Positions 35,265 to 44,165 of a stretch of DNA of 64,000 nt are shown piece after piece. Numbering within the stretch: the first letter of the stretch is position 1; every line of letters starts with the position of its first letter. The stretch is from DAOVVL01 sp965603095 (GTDB lineage: Bacteria > Pseudomonadota > Alphaproteobacteria > Rhodospirillales > Magnetovibrionaceae), in the NCBI GenBank assembly GCA_965603095.1, contig CBFDBQ010000002.1:1-64000 (forward strand). Reading direction: 5' to 3'. The translations under genes and the position numbers were made by a program. The notes beneath the pieces are model-generated. The model was given only the letters and a program-made list of their open reading frames with translations, was not told where the DNA came from and did no database searches.

Positions 35265-36880
35265 TACATTTTAAAATCGGCAAAGAAATCATTGCCTTTG
35301 TCGTCCATAACAATGAATGCCGGGAAATTTTCAATTTCAATTTTCCAAATAGCCTCCATACCCATTTCTGAATATTCAAGGCACTCAACCTTTTTAATTG
35401 ATTGTGCCGCAAGTTCGGCCGCCACCCCACCGATGCTTCCTAAATAAAAGCCGCCATATTTTTTGCAAGCTTCACGCACAGCTGGTGAGCGATTGCCCTT
35501 GGCCAGCATCACCATTGAACCACCGGCTTTTTGAAATTCTTCAACGTAGCCGTCCATCCGCCCGGCGGTGGTTGGGCCAAATGAACCAGACGCCATACCA
35601 TCGGGGGTTTTGGCAGGGCCAGCATAATAAACCGCATGGTCTTTAAAATATTGTGGCAGGTCTTCTCCCGCATCCAAACGCTCTTTTAATTTGGCGTGCG
35701 CCATATCTCGGGCAACAATTAATGTCCCGGTTAGCGATAATCGGGTTTTTATGGGGTGCTTTGAAAGCTCGGCCCTGATATGGCCCATGGGCTGGGAAAG
35801 GTCTATTTCAACCACATCTCCGGAAAGGTGCTCACCGCCTACCTCGGGCAGGTATTTGGCCGGATCTGCTTCAAGGTTTTCAAGAAATAATCCTTCAGGC
35901 GTGGCCTTGGCCATTATTTGCCTATCGGCAGAACACGAAACCCCTATACCAACCGGGCAAGATGCCCCGTGGCGGGGCAGGCGCACAACCCGAATGTCGT
36001 GACAGAAATATTTACCACCAAACTGCGCGCCAATTCCAAAGTTTTGCGTCATTTCTAGAACTTGGGCTTCAAGTTCCAAATCGCGAAAGGCGCGGCCATG
36101 TTTATCGCCACTGGTTGGCAAGTTATCCAGATAATGGCTCGATGCCAGCTTGACGGTTTTTAATGTCATCTCAGCAGACAACCCGCCAATAACAATGGCC
36201 ATATGATAGGGCGGGCAGGCGCTGGTTCCTATTTTTGGCAATTCAGTTTCAAGAAATTCTTTTAATGATTTTGGGTTTAATAACGCCTTGGTTTTTTGAA
36301 ACAGAAACGTTTTATTGGCGCTGCCACCGCCTTTGGCCATGAACATTAGTTTGTATTCATTACCGCTTGTAGCAACCATATCAATTTGTGCCGGTAGGTT
36401 GTTGCCGGTACCTATTTCGTTATACATATCCAGTGGTGCCATTTGGCTATAACGCAGATTATTTTCGGCGTAGGCTTTCTCTATTCCATTTGAAAGTGCG
36501 GCTTCATCTTCGCCACCGGTCCAGACTTGCTCACCTTTTTTTCCATAAACAATTGCGGTGCCGGTGTCTTGGCACATGGGTAAAACCCCACCTGCGGCAA
36601 CACAGGCATTTTTCAGCATTTCCATGGCGACAAAGCGGTCGTTATCGGACGATTGTTCATCGTCTAAAATAAGACGCAGTTGGGCCAGATGCGCTGGGCG
36701 CAACAGGTGCGAGGTTTCGCGCATGGCGACGGCGGCCAATTCGCTCAATCCTTCGGGTTCAATTTTAAGAAATGTTCGACCATCAACCTCAACTGTTGAA
36801 ACGTGGTCGGATGTTAGCAACCGATATTCGGTTTCATCTTGGGCAAGTGAGAAAATATCGTTAAAGGCAGATTTGCTCAT
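35264..36880 (-). CDS. Class I fumarate hydratase (iron-sulfur)
   Basis: TCA-cycle enzyme converting fumarate to malate with an oxygen-sensitive [4Fe-4S] cluster. 538 residues, the single-chain FumA/FumB type. The N-terminal domain has PMCQDTGTAIVYGKKG and IGTSACPPYHMAIVIGG; the C-terminal domain has GASCPVGIGVSC and FGPTTAGRMDGYV, and AKGNRSP near the end. These Cys-containing segments are the cluster region. The gene follows sspB in the minus direction (2-base gap) and is coupled to the hydrolase. Confidence 0.94.
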   Translation of the reverse strand: MSKSAFNDIFSLAQDETEYRLLTSDHVSTVEVDGRTFLKIEPEGLSELAAVAMRETSHLLRPAHLAQLRLILDDEQSSDNDRFVAMEMLKNACVAAGGVLPMCQDTGTAIVYGKKGEQVWTGGEDEAALSNGIEKAYAENNLRYSQMAPLDMYNEIGTGNNLPAQIDMVATSGNEYKLMFMAKGGGSANKTFLFQKTKALLNPKSLKEFLETELPKIGTSACPPYHMAIVIGGLSAEMTLKTVKLASSHYLDNLPTSGDKHGRAFRDLELEAQVLEMTQNFGIGAQFGGKYFCHDIRVVRLPRHGASCPVGIGVSCSADRQIMAKATPEGLFLENLEADPAKYLPEVGGEHLSGDVVEIDLSQPMGHIRAELSKHPIKTRLSLTGTLIVARDMAHAKLKERLDAGEDLPQYFKDHAVYYAGPAKTPDGMASGSFGPTTAGRMDGYVEEFQKAGGSMVMLAKGNRSPAVREACKKYGGFYLGSIGGVAAELAAQSIKKVECLEYSEMGMEAIWKIEIENFPAFIVMDDKGNDFFADFKM

Positions 36881-36882
36881 TT

Positions 36883-37452
36883 TTATTTTTTTCTAAATGC
36901 GTCAAGGGTGATTACTTCACCGGACTTGGTATCGTCTTTCTTGTCTTTTTCTGAAACATTGTTGTTTTCAGAAAAGCTTGCGCCTTCAAATTCCATTACC
37001 TCTGAATCCGTAGACATGTCGATTGAATCAAGGTCGTATTCTTCATCGTCGCCATCAAGCGGTAGCATTTTAAGCTGCAATGCAAAACTGACCGACGGAT
37101 CGGAAAAAGAAATTACCGATGCGTATGGAATTTCAAGCCGTTCTTTTTTGCCACCAAAGCTAAGGGTGATACCGAAGCCATTCTCATCAACCGTCAGGTC
37201 ATCATATTGGTGCTGCATGACGATGGTCATTTCATCTGGATGTTGGGCTAGAAGGCGTTCAGGTATAACAACGCTAGGCTCTTGCGTGAGGAAAGAAATG
37301 TAAAAATGATGGTCTCCGGGAAGGCCATTTTTGGAAACATGGTCAAGCGCATTATTAATTACCCGACGAAGGGCCGCCTCTACCCATATGTCGTAACGCA
37401 GTTCGTCGTCATTATTATTTCCTTCATTATTTCCATCATTTCCGTTGGTCAT
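36883..37452 (-). CDS. sspB: SspB family protein, ClpXP adaptor (alphaproteobacterial type)
   Basis: Adaptor that delivers ssrA-tagged proteins to ClpXP. 189 residues; RYDIWVEAALRRVINNALDHVSKNGLPGDHHFYISF and MTIVMQHQYDDLTVDENGFGITLSFGG form the substrate-binding dimer domain, a flexible acidic linker follows (about 130-175), and the ClpX-binding tail GEVITLDAFRKK closes the protein. These are the signatures of Caulobacter-type SspB. It lies directly downstream of the ssrA gene in the same direction, an apt pairing of tag and adaptor. Confidence 0.94.
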   Translation of the reverse strand: MTNGNDGNNEGNNNDDELRYDIWVEAALRRVINNALDHVSKNGLPGDHHFYISFLTQEPSVVIPERLLAQHPDEMTIVMQHQYDDLTVDENGFGITLSFGGKKERLEIPYASVISFSDPSVSFALQLKMLPLDGDDEEYDLDSIDMSTDSEVMEFEGASFSENNNVSEKDKKDDTKSGEVITLDAFRKK

Positions 37453-37486
37453 TTTTTGTTTGTCCTATTGGCCTTTAGAATTAAGT

Positions 37487-37786
37487 GGGGGGCTTCTGTT
37501 GCAAGGTGCCCCCCGAACCCCGTGGTATTAGCTGTTAAGCTGCAACCGCAAATGCTTCATTATCGTTTGCATTTGTAAAAGTAGCCCGATATCGGTGGTA
37601 CAATGCCGAACGAAAATCTTACCTTTACTACGCCCGTCGATCCTATATCGCCCCCAATAGATGCCCGGCCTGGCCTTAAGATTACAAAGCCCGGCCGGGA
37701 CTAATTGGTGGAGGCGCCGGGTACCGCCCCCGGGTCCGAAACGCTTATTCCGTAGAACGTTTATCGTCATAGTCGGTTGCCCGACA
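37487..37786 (-). ncRNA. ssrA: tmRNA, circularly permuted two-piece form
   Basis: Rescues stalled ribosomes and adds a degradation tag. Read on the minus strand, the acceptor piece comes first and ends in CCTCCACCA at 37706 (encoded CCA). About 50 bases of spacer follow, then the coding piece starts at 37655 with GGGGGCG, which pairs with CGCCTCC of the acceptor. Next comes the family motif GGATCGACGGG. The tag frame at 37570-37538 encodes ANDNEAFAVAA, followed by TAA. A stem GGGGGGC/GCCCCCC (37487-37514) closes the gene. The permuted order and ANDN tag are typical of Alphaproteobacteria. Mature ends are approximate. Confidence 0.95.
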
Positions 37787-37791
37787 CCCTA

Positions 37792-37820
37792 AATATAGGC
37801 TTTGCTGTGGGGTTTTGCAA
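37792..37820 (-). promoter_or_regulatory. Promoter of ssrA
   Basis: On the minus strand TTGCAA (37820-37815), spacer of 17 bases, TATATT (37797-37792). Predicted start near 37786, just before a GTCGG/CCGAC stem of the acceptor piece. Confidence 0.75.
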
Positions 37821-37962
37821 AGGTTGGGAAAATGATGGCCAAGGACTGTAAAAACAGCCCATTCGGGGGGTTTGACGCATGGGTGCAAAACGCTAAAGTC
37901 ATGTTCTCGATTCTCAGCTATTTATCCATGAAAATACTTAAAAAAGGGGGGGGAGGCCAAAG

Positions 37963-38898
37963 ATGGACCTAACCGCAGAACAAAAATCGGACATTGAGGC
38001 CCTTCGTGGCCAGTCATCACAAACCCGGCGTGTCTGCGCCCCTCATTTAGAAGAAATTTTATATGAGCCGTTCCCGGTTTTAGATCATGGATTTGTCCGG
38101 GTCATAGATTACATGGGTGACGACGCTGCAGTGGTTCAGGCAGCGCGTGTTTCATATGGCAAGGGCACAAAAAAGGTCCAATCCGATGCCGGGTTGATTA
38201 ATTATCTTTTGCGCCACCGCCATACTACCCCATTTGAAATGTGTGAGATTAAATTTCATATAAAAATGCCAATTTTTGTAGCACGGCAATGGATTAGACA
38301 TCGCACCGCCAACGTTAATGAATATTCGGCGCGCTATTCCATAATGGATAAAGAATTTTATATTCCGTCTGCATCCCAGCTTGCGGCTCAGTCAGAAGTC
38401 AACCATCAGGGCCGGGGCGATGTTTTAGAAGGCGATGAAGCGGCCGAGGTTTTGGCGATTTTAAAAGAAGATGCCGAAACCTGTTACAGCCATTACGAGC
38501 ACATGATTAACGAAGGAAAAGATGGTGGCAAGATCGATGAAAGCCGCCAGGGTTTAGCCCGTGAACTTGCGCGCATGAATTTAACCATTAATACCTATAC
38601 CCAATGGTATTGGAAAATTGATTTACACAATTTCATGCACTTTCTAAGTCTGCGCGCCGACAGCCATGCCCAGTATGAAATAAGGGTCTATGCCGAGGTA
38701 ATGCTCGACATGTTAAAAAAATGGATGCCCGCAACCCATGATGCATTTACCCAGTACCGCATTGGCGGAACCCATCTTTCGGCCAAGGGAATGGATATTG
38801 TTCGCAGGTTGCTAGCAGGCGAAGAAATCACGCATGAACAAAGCGGAATGTCCATGCGCGAATACCGCGAATTGATGGCAAGTTTGGGTAAGGAATAA
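37963..38898 (+). CDS. thyX: Flavin-dependent thymidylate synthase
   Basis: Makes dTMP from dUMP using methylene-tetrahydrofolate and FAD/NADPH, independent of classical ThyA. The 311 residues contain the ThyX signature RHRTANVNEYSARYS, together with YLLRHRHTTPFE and the C-terminal NTYTQWYWKIDLHNFMHFL-type segment. A strong GGGGGGAGG precedes the ATG. It runs divergently from ssrA. An intrinsic terminator follows the stop. Confidence 0.97.
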   Translation: MDLTAEQKSDIEALRGQSSQTRRVCAPHLEEILYEPFPVLDHGFVRVIDYMGDDAAVVQAARVSYGKGTKKVQSDAGLINYLLRHRHTTPFEMCEIKFHIKMPIFVARQWIRHRTANVNEYSARYSIMDKEFYIPSASQLAAQSEVNHQGRGDVLEGDEAAEVLAILKEDAETCYSHYEHMINEGKDGGKIDESRQGLARELARMNLTINTYTQWYWKIDLHNFMHFLSLRADSHAQYEIRVYAEVMLDMLKKWMPATHDAFTQYRIGGTHLSAKGMDIVRRLLAGEEITHEQSGMSMREYRELMASLGKE

Positions 38899-38932
38899 AT
38901 AAAGGCGGATCTTTGTGATCCGCCTTTATTAT
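38897..38932 (+). terminator. Intrinsic terminator of thyX
   Basis: Perfect 11-bp stem AAAGGCGGATC (38901-38911) with 38917-38927, followed by ATTATTTGT; A/T-runs on both sides allow action in both directions. Confidence 0.85.
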
Positions 38933-38936
38933 TTGT

Positions 38937-38978
38937 AAGAGCGCCGCATTAGCGGCGGCGACCGTTTGGTCGCTGGGT
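38937..38978 (+). repeat. REP-like two-hairpin repeat, copy A
   Basis: One of three 42-bp copies in the window. Hairpins: GCCGC-ATTA-GCGGC and GCGACC-GTTT-GGTCGC. It lies between the convergent thyX and helicase genes. More hairpins follow (CCCC/GGGG and GCGCC/GGCGC at 38983-39015). Confidence 0.8.
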
Positions 38979-39026
38979 AATTAAGCCCCGAATAGGGGCC
39001 GCGCCTTATGGCGCGTTCTTTAATTA

Positions 39027-40379
39027 CTAAGCAGCTCTTGATGAACCGCCGCCTCTGTTTCCTTTGTTTCCACTGCGGTGGTTACCCTTAGGTCCGCCAC
39101 CACGGGGGCCAAATTTATTTCCACCTTTTGATGGCTTGTTATTGCCGCCACCAAAGTTGCGCCCACCACCCTTACCGCTACGCTGCGGTTTGTTTTTCAG
39201 GGCTTTCTTGCCTGACCCGGGTGGGGCATCTGCTATTTCGGGTGAATGGTATGGATGGTCCATATCAACCTCGACAGATTGGCGGGTGATTTTTTCTATG
39301 TCGAACAAATAATCGCGTTCTTCATTATCACAGAACGATATGGCCTTGCCTTCGGTTCCGGCACGGGCCGTGCGACCAATGCGGTGAACGTATGTTTCAG
39401 GATCATTGGGAAGGTCAAAATTAATAACGTGGGTTACGCCATCAACATCAATACCGCGCGCGGCAATATCGGTTGCTACCAATATGCGTAATTTTCCTTT
39501 TTTGAAACCATCAAGCGCGCTTTGCCGTGCATTTTGGCTTTTATTGCCATGAATTACGCCACTGCGAATGCCGCCGTGTTCAAGGTGTTTTGCTACCCGG
39601 TCTGCACCGTGTTTGGTGCGGGTAAATACAAGCGCACGGGAAATGTCTTTATTTTTCAAAACTACACTTAAAAGGTCACGCTTTTTTGCTTTTTGCACGA
39701 ACAGGATTTTTTGCTCAATCCGTTCAGCCGTGGTTGATTGTGGCGCAACCTCAACCCGGACGGGGTCTTTTAACAATCCTGCCGCTAGCTTTGCGATGGC
39801 AGGCGGCATGGTGGCTGAAAATAGAATTGTGTGCCGGTCATGTCCAATCATTGCGGCTACTTTGCGAACATCGGGAATAAATCCCATGTCCAACATTCTG
39901 TCGGCTTCGTCCAAAACAAATATTTCAACTGCATCAAGACGCAATTTACGTTGTTGCAATAAATCCATTAGGCGACCCGGCGTGGCAATAACAATGTCAA
40001 CGCCAGCGGTTAATGCCTTTATTTGCGCCTTCATCGGCGCGCCACCAAATATGTTGGTAGATTTAATATTGAGGAATTTGCCGTAGGTACGCACGCTATC
40101 GCCGATTTGTACGGCAAGCTCGCGCGTTGGCGCTAGTATTAGCGCACGGGGATGGCCCGGTGCAGGTCGGCCATTAGCGGTCTCGGTCAAATTCTGAAGC
40201 ATAGGCAGAACAAAGGCGGCTGTTTTTCCGGTGCCGGTTTGCGCTACGCCAAGAAGATCGCGGGCCCCCAATAGATGGGGTATTGATTGGGCCTGGATCG
40301 GCGTAGGTGCCGCATAGCCCTCGGCGGATATAGAACGCCGCAGGGGCTCGATCAATTCGAGCCCGGAAAAATCATTCAT
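39027..40379 (-). CDS. DEAD-box ATP-dependent RNA helicase, RhlE-like
   Basis: RNA helicase of 450 residues that remodels structured RNA, often in the cold. Motifs in order: Q motif (PTPIQAQSIP), I AQTGTGKT, Ia APTRELA, Ib TPGR, II VLDEADRMLD, III SATMP, V ATDIAARGIDV, VI HRIGRTARAG. The tail after about residue 380 is basic and Gly-rich (GGGRNFGGG, GPRGGGPKGN, RGGGSSR), an RGG-type RNA-binding region. ATG 40379 has AAGAG at good spacing; the frame extends eight codons further. A cold-shock gene lies upstream in the same direction. Confidence 0.93.
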   Translation of the reverse strand: MNDFSGLELIEPLRRSISAEGYAAPTPIQAQSIPHLLGARDLLGVAQTGTGKTAAFVLPMLQNLTETANGRPAPGHPRALILAPTRELAVQIGDSVRTYGKFLNIKSTNIFGGAPMKAQIKALTAGVDIVIATPGRLMDLLQQRKLRLDAVEIFVLDEADRMLDMGFIPDVRKVAAMIGHDRHTILFSATMPPAIAKLAAGLLKDPVRVEVAPQSTTAERIEQKILFVQKAKKRDLLSVVLKNKDISRALVFTRTKHGADRVAKHLEHGGIRSGVIHGNKSQNARQSALDGFKKGKLRILVATDIAARGIDVDGVTHVINFDLPNDPETYVHRIGRTARAGTEGKAISFCDNEERDYLFDIEKITRQSVEVDMDHPYHSPEIADAPPGSGKKALKNKPQRSGKGGGRNFGGGNNKPSKGGNKFGPRGGGPKGNHRSGNKGNRGGGSSRAA

Positions 40380-40501
40380 GTAATGTCTCTTTTCATGCCG
40401 CATTTCGCGGCTAAATTATCACGTAGTAATTAAAACATACGTGGCACTGCATTTGCAGTTAGGTAATTTGTAGTTAGATAATTTGTAGTTAGGTAAAAGG
40501 A

Positions 40502-40530
40502 AGCCGGGGAACGCGTAGGGAACCCCGGCT
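40502..40530 (-). terminator. Hairpin behind cold-shock gene
   Basis: 8-bp stem AGCCGGGG (40502-40509) with CCCCGGCT (40523-40530); on the minus strand it is followed by TCCTTTTA. Confidence 0.7.
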
Positions 40531-40549
40531 AACCTCTTAAAAAATAGAA

Positions 40550-40759
40550 TTAGTCGCGAAGTTTGATTTCTTCGGCGGCTTCTTTGCCGTCACGACCAGC
40601 AACCAATTCATAGGTTACTTTTTGTCCGTCTTGGAGCGATCCAATGCCGGAGCGCTCAAGTGCTGAGATATGAACGAAAGCATCTTTGCCGCCGTCTTCA
40701 GGTTCGATAAAGCCGAAGCCTTTAGTGGCGTTAAACCATTTCACGGTACCGTTAGCCAT
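40550..40759 (-). CDS. Cold-shock protein, CspA family
   Basis: RNA/DNA-binding single cold-shock domain of 69 residues. RNP1 KGFGFIEP and RNP2 DAFVHIS are intact, with the start MANGTVKWFNATKG typical of CspA-type proteins. It acts as an RNA chaperone in the cytoplasm. AGGAA precedes the start. A long AT-poor leader (about 150 bases with several possible hairpins) lies upstream, as in cold-regulated csp genes, but a thermosensor cannot be proven by eye. Confidence 0.95.
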   Translation of the reverse strand: MANGTVKWFNATKGFGFIEPEDGGKDAFVHISALERSGIGSLQDGQKVTYELVAGRDGKEAAEEIKLRD

Positions 40760-41250
40760 AGTAGTAGTTCCTTTTACATTTATAAGTTACGCACATCGAC
40801 AACACGCCGATAGCGCGGTTCAAACGCTCACAATGTCAGGAAAGTAACTTGGCCGACCGCGTATTCACGGGGTTCAATCAGGGCACACACAAGACGACTG
40901 TGCAACGTAGTAACGAGGTTGATATATACCTTTATCCGTTAAAGTCAAGGACATAGGCCAAATCTGTCTTCACCCCACCCCTTACAATCAATTGGCAATC
41001 AACTGGCGAGAAATTAATTAGCCATGTGCATGAATGCCTTTTGAAACGTGCAGTCATTACTACAGTGAACAATCTTAGGGTGTATTTAGACGATTTTTCT
41101 AAAATACCCCCCATATGGGGGATGTCTTGTGGTTGCAACATGCTAAAAACATTGAAATTAATTATTATTTTGTAGCAAACTGTTACTATGGTAATTAATT
41201 TTACAGGAACTAATTCCTATAAAATTTAGCGCATAGTTTTGGAGGGGAAA
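40760..41250. other. Intergenic region, csp leader and FecR-gene promoter
   Basis: About 490 bases without a supported gene. It holds the csp leader (to about 40920) and an AT-rich stretch before the FecR-domain gene. A 14-bp palindrome CCCCCATATGGGGG stands at 41108-41121. No RNA gene is recognised. Confidence 0.5.
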
Positions 41251-42687
41251 TTGAAAATATTTAATCATTCGCTTATTGGGCATATGTCCTTGGCGGCGTC
41301 CTTGGCGGCTATTGCGTATTCACCAAATGCCCATGCGGCAGAACAAATAGGCGTATCGGCCGCGGTTCGTGGCAACGTGGAACTAATTCAACAAGGACAA
41401 ACCCCTAGAAAAGCCAGTAGCGGTATCCCGGTTTATTTTGAAGAACAAATTATCAGCGGTGTCGATTCAGGTATGCAGTTAATGCTGTTGGATAAAACCA
41501 CATTTACCGTTGGCCCTGATTCTCAAATCGTAATCGATGAAATGGTTTACGACCCCAGTGGTGATAATTCATCCCTTGCCGTTAGCGTTGCCCAAGGCGC
41601 GTTTCGCTATCTTTCCGGTGAAATTGGCAAGCGTAATCCACAAAATGTAACAATTAACACCCCAAATGGTTCCATCGGTATTCGCGGAACCAATCTTTTT
41701 GCCACACAAACAAACGGCAACTGGTTCTTTGGTCTGCTTGGCCCGGGACCGGGCAACAATAGCGGGGATAAGCCGGGTGGGTTCGTGTTCAAAAACGCTC
41801 AAGGCGAGACATCTGTTTCTCGCCCCGGTTATGGCTTTGCGGTTGAAACCGGCGGTGCACCGGGAAGCGTTGGCCCAATACCACCAGAAATATATGCAAA
41901 GTTTAACGAAGCCGTTTCCAAACAAGGCAAATCAGATGACGATAACGGCAATGGCGGCGATAATGGTGATGGCGGCAATGGCGGCGGCGGTAATGGCGAA
42001 GGCAAGCAAACGTTGGCAGGTGCCGAAGGCCAATCCGGTCAGGCTAAAGCCGTTACAAAAATTGCAGCCGCTACCCAGCGGGTAGCCCAAACGGTTCAAA
42101 GCGCTGTGGCAGAGATATCCACCGCCACCGCAACCGCTGCAATCTCTTCTTTTAAGCTATTAACCTATGCCGAGGTTCGTGGCTTTTCCGGTTCCGCCAA
42201 CTACAGCGTAACTGGCGGAAAATTGTACGCCAATCCATATAATTGTAACTGCGATACCGCCATTAATTCAGAGCAGCTGCAAGCTGAATATGCGCATTAT
42301 GTCGCTAAAAAAATTGCCAACGAAGCCTCGGTGGGAAGCTATAATTTTTCCGTGACCGCAGACTTCACCGCCCGCACCATTACCGGTGGTTGGACCAACA
42401 TTAACGTTAACGGCTCGGCATTGGGCGGCAACAGTATTGTTAGTGAAAACCTTGATCTTCTTAGTGGAAGCACCGCCAGCGCCACCTTTGATTATAGCGC
42501 TTTAAGCGGCAACTTTGACCCAACAACCATATCAAGAGCGTCAACTGCTGACTCTAACTATTATCTTGAGGGTGGGATGGTGTTCCTTGATGGTGCCGCT
42601 AAGCCGAATTTGGGCGAAGGCTTGTTTATTGCAACTGCGGGCGTTGGTGATGTTGTTGGCGGCATTGAGCTAATCAAGCCACAATAA
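41251..42687 (+). CDS. Secreted FecR-domain protein with C-terminal barrel-like domain
   Basis: Exported protein of 478 residues starting at a TTG at 41251, placed after GGAGGGG. Signal peptide 1-30 (NAHAA end), no lipobox. FecR domain about 35-150 with LDKTTFTVGPDSQIVIDEMVYDP and the family hallmark TPNGSIGIRGT at 138-148. A Gly/Asp/Asn-rich linker lies at 226-252. An Ala/Thr-rich helix at 265-300 precedes a C-terminal beta-rich domain (about 303-478) with ADFTARTITGGW, which resembles the barrel of TbpB-like Slam substrates, and two Cys in NCNCD. The Slam-like gene follows 27 bases on. Likely a surface-displayed or released protein; ligand unknown. Confidence 0.75.
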   Translation: MKIFNHSLIGHMSLAASLAAIAYSPNAHAAEQIGVSAAVRGNVELIQQGQTPRKASSGIPVYFEEQIISGVDSGMQLMLLDKTTFTVGPDSQIVIDEMVYDPSGDNSSLAVSVAQGAFRYLSGEIGKRNPQNVTINTPNGSIGIRGTNLFATQTNGNWFFGLLGPGPGNNSGDKPGGFVFKNAQGETSVSRPGYGFAVETGGAPGSVGPIPPEIYAKFNEAVSKQGKSDDDNGNGGDNGDGGNGGGGNGEGKQTLAGAEGQSGQAKAVTKIAAATQRVAQTVQSAVAEISTATATAAISSFKLLTYAEVRGFSGSANYSVTGGKLYANPYNCNCDTAINSEQLQAEYAHYVAKKIANEASVGSYNFSVTADFTARTITGGWTNINVNGSALGGNSIVSENLDLLSGSTASATFDYSALSGNFDPTTISRASTADSNYYLEGGMVFLDGAAKPNLGEGLFIATAGVGDVVGGIELIKPQ

Positions 42688-42714
42688 ATTTAAAATATTC
42701 TTGAGGAAAATAAA

Positions 42715-44109
42715 TTGAAAAAAATTATTTTAAGCACTGTTTCGCTTGCGCTTATTAGCGGCGTTGGCTTTTCTGCTCTTGCCCAAACCGATGCCGAGGT
42801 CGAACGTTCTATTGATGCCCAACGCCAGCGCCAAGAAGCAATTTCCGGCATAAGCGGGGTGGTTCCAGCAGGTCGCGAAGTTACTTATCAAGATCTTTTA
42901 AAAGACCCGGACAACATTGAATTAAATATTCTTTATGCACGCTATCAGATTTCCCAAGGCAACTTGACCGATGCCCAGTCGGCCCTTGAAAGGGTGCTGT
43001 TGTTGCATCCGGATATTTCCGTGGTACGCATGCTTTACGGCTTGGTTTTGTTTCGTCTTGATAGCCTTGCCGATGCCGAAGCTGAATTTAATAAATTGCT
43101 CGATAGTGATATTTCCAATGCTGATAAGGCATTGGTGCAGGGTTATCTTGGGCAAATTGCCGATAAACAAAAGCGCACCCACATTACCCTAACCGGTGGG
43201 TTTGGGGTTCATTATGACGATAATAAAAATTCGGCGACCACATCCGGATTACTTACCCTGATTGATACGACTTTTGATTCCGGGGTTAAGAAGAAAAGTG
43301 ATTTCGGCACCATGGTCAACGCCAGCGGTGAAGTTCGCTATGACCTAGGTTTCCAACGCCCACAGGACGCCTACGGCAAAGTTTCCGTTATGGCAGACCA
43401 AATGGGTTATCACAAAGCGCAAAACATGTTTTTAGGAAGACTTGATGTTGGCACGACCATGCAAGTTGATATTGGCAAAATCGATCTTTCGACCAACATC
43501 AGCAGTATCAATGTTGACCGTAAAGCATATATGACCACCTATGGCGCACGCGCACGCTGGGATGCAAACCCCGGCGAAACCTACACCCCCTATGTTGAAG
43601 GAACTTATCAGTACCAATTTTATAATGGCCTTCAGGGCGACACCGCCGCACCGGAAAAAACCGGCAATCGTTGGGATGGCAAGGTTGGCCTACAGACAGC
43701 ATCATTAATAGAAAACGGTATCTCCGGCGTTAGCGTTAATTATACCGTTAAGCAGGCGCGCAATACCTATAACGAATTTAAAGGTTATGGATTGGCATTT
43801 GATCATACCCAGGTGTTTGAAAAAGGGCGTTTCCTGTTGGGCCGGGTTTCATATAATCACGATGGCTACAGCGCCTCGGATCCATTTATTAGCAGCACAA
43901 CCAAACGTAGCGACAATCGTTATGGCGCGTCCATAACCGCTGGCGCACCAATAGGATCGTTTGTTGAAAGCAAAACGCTACCTGATCAACTAAACGATGT
44001 AATCATAACCGCTACGGTGGAAAGATCTGATTCCAGATCAAACATAGTTAACTATGAATACAATAACTGGCGCAGTCAGTTTATGATAAATAAAACAATT
44101 AGGTTCTAG
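42715..44109 (+). CDS. Slam-like outer-membrane protein (TPR plus DUF560 barrel)
   Basis: Outer-membrane protein of 464 residues, start TTG at 42715 behind TGAGGAAAA, signal peptide 1-23 (FSALAQ). Residues 60-150 form TPR-like helices (ARYQISQGNLTDAQSALERVL, YGLVLFRLDSLADAEAEF). From about 155 on, alternating strands form a barrel ending in a C-terminal Phe (NKTIRF), as in outer-membrane proteins. Length and architecture match the surface lipoprotein assembly modifiers, which move specific partner proteins across the outer membrane. The partner is probably the gene directly upstream. Confidence 0.78.
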   Translation: MKKIILSTVSLALISGVGFSALAQTDAEVERSIDAQRQRQEAISGISGVVPAGREVTYQDLLKDPDNIELNILYARYQISQGNLTDAQSALERVLLLHPDISVVRMLYGLVLFRLDSLADAEAEFNKLLDSDISNADKALVQGYLGQIADKQKRTHITLTGGFGVHYDDNKNSATTSGLLTLIDTTFDSGVKKKSDFGTMVNASGEVRYDLGFQRPQDAYGKVSVMADQMGYHKAQNMFLGRLDVGTTMQVDIGKIDLSTNISSINVDRKAYMTTYGARARWDANPGETYTPYVEGTYQYQFYNGLQGDTAAPEKTGNRWDGKVGLQTASLIENGISGVSVNYTVKQARNTYNEFKGYGLAFDHTQVFEKGRFLLGRVSYNHDGYSASDPFISSTTKRSDNRYGASITAGAPIGSFVESKTLPDQLNDVIITATVERSDSRSNIVNYEYNNWRSQFMINKTIRF

Positions 44110-44110
44110 T

Positions 44111-44165
44111 TAAAAAAGGCAGGTCAATTAGACGAGCCACTAACCGTATGTGGGGAAGTTTCAAC
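44111..44165 (-). repeat. Left arm of inverted imperfect repeat around cytochrome module
   Basis: On the minus strand this contains GTTAGTGGCTCG, then TCTAATTGACC and TGCCTTT. The same order (GTTAGTGGCTCG, GGTCAAT, GACC, CGCCTTTATA) stands on the plus strand at about 45634-45680. Both are preceded by TTCCCCA. Confidence 0.55.

Noticed and set aside
37528..37770. 80-aa minus-strand frame upstream of sspB
   Set aside because: The stretch is the tmRNA gene; the frame is a by-product.
40932..41141. 69-aa minus-strand frame between csp and the FecR gene
   Set aside because: No ribosome binding site, no recognisable pattern, crosses the palindrome.
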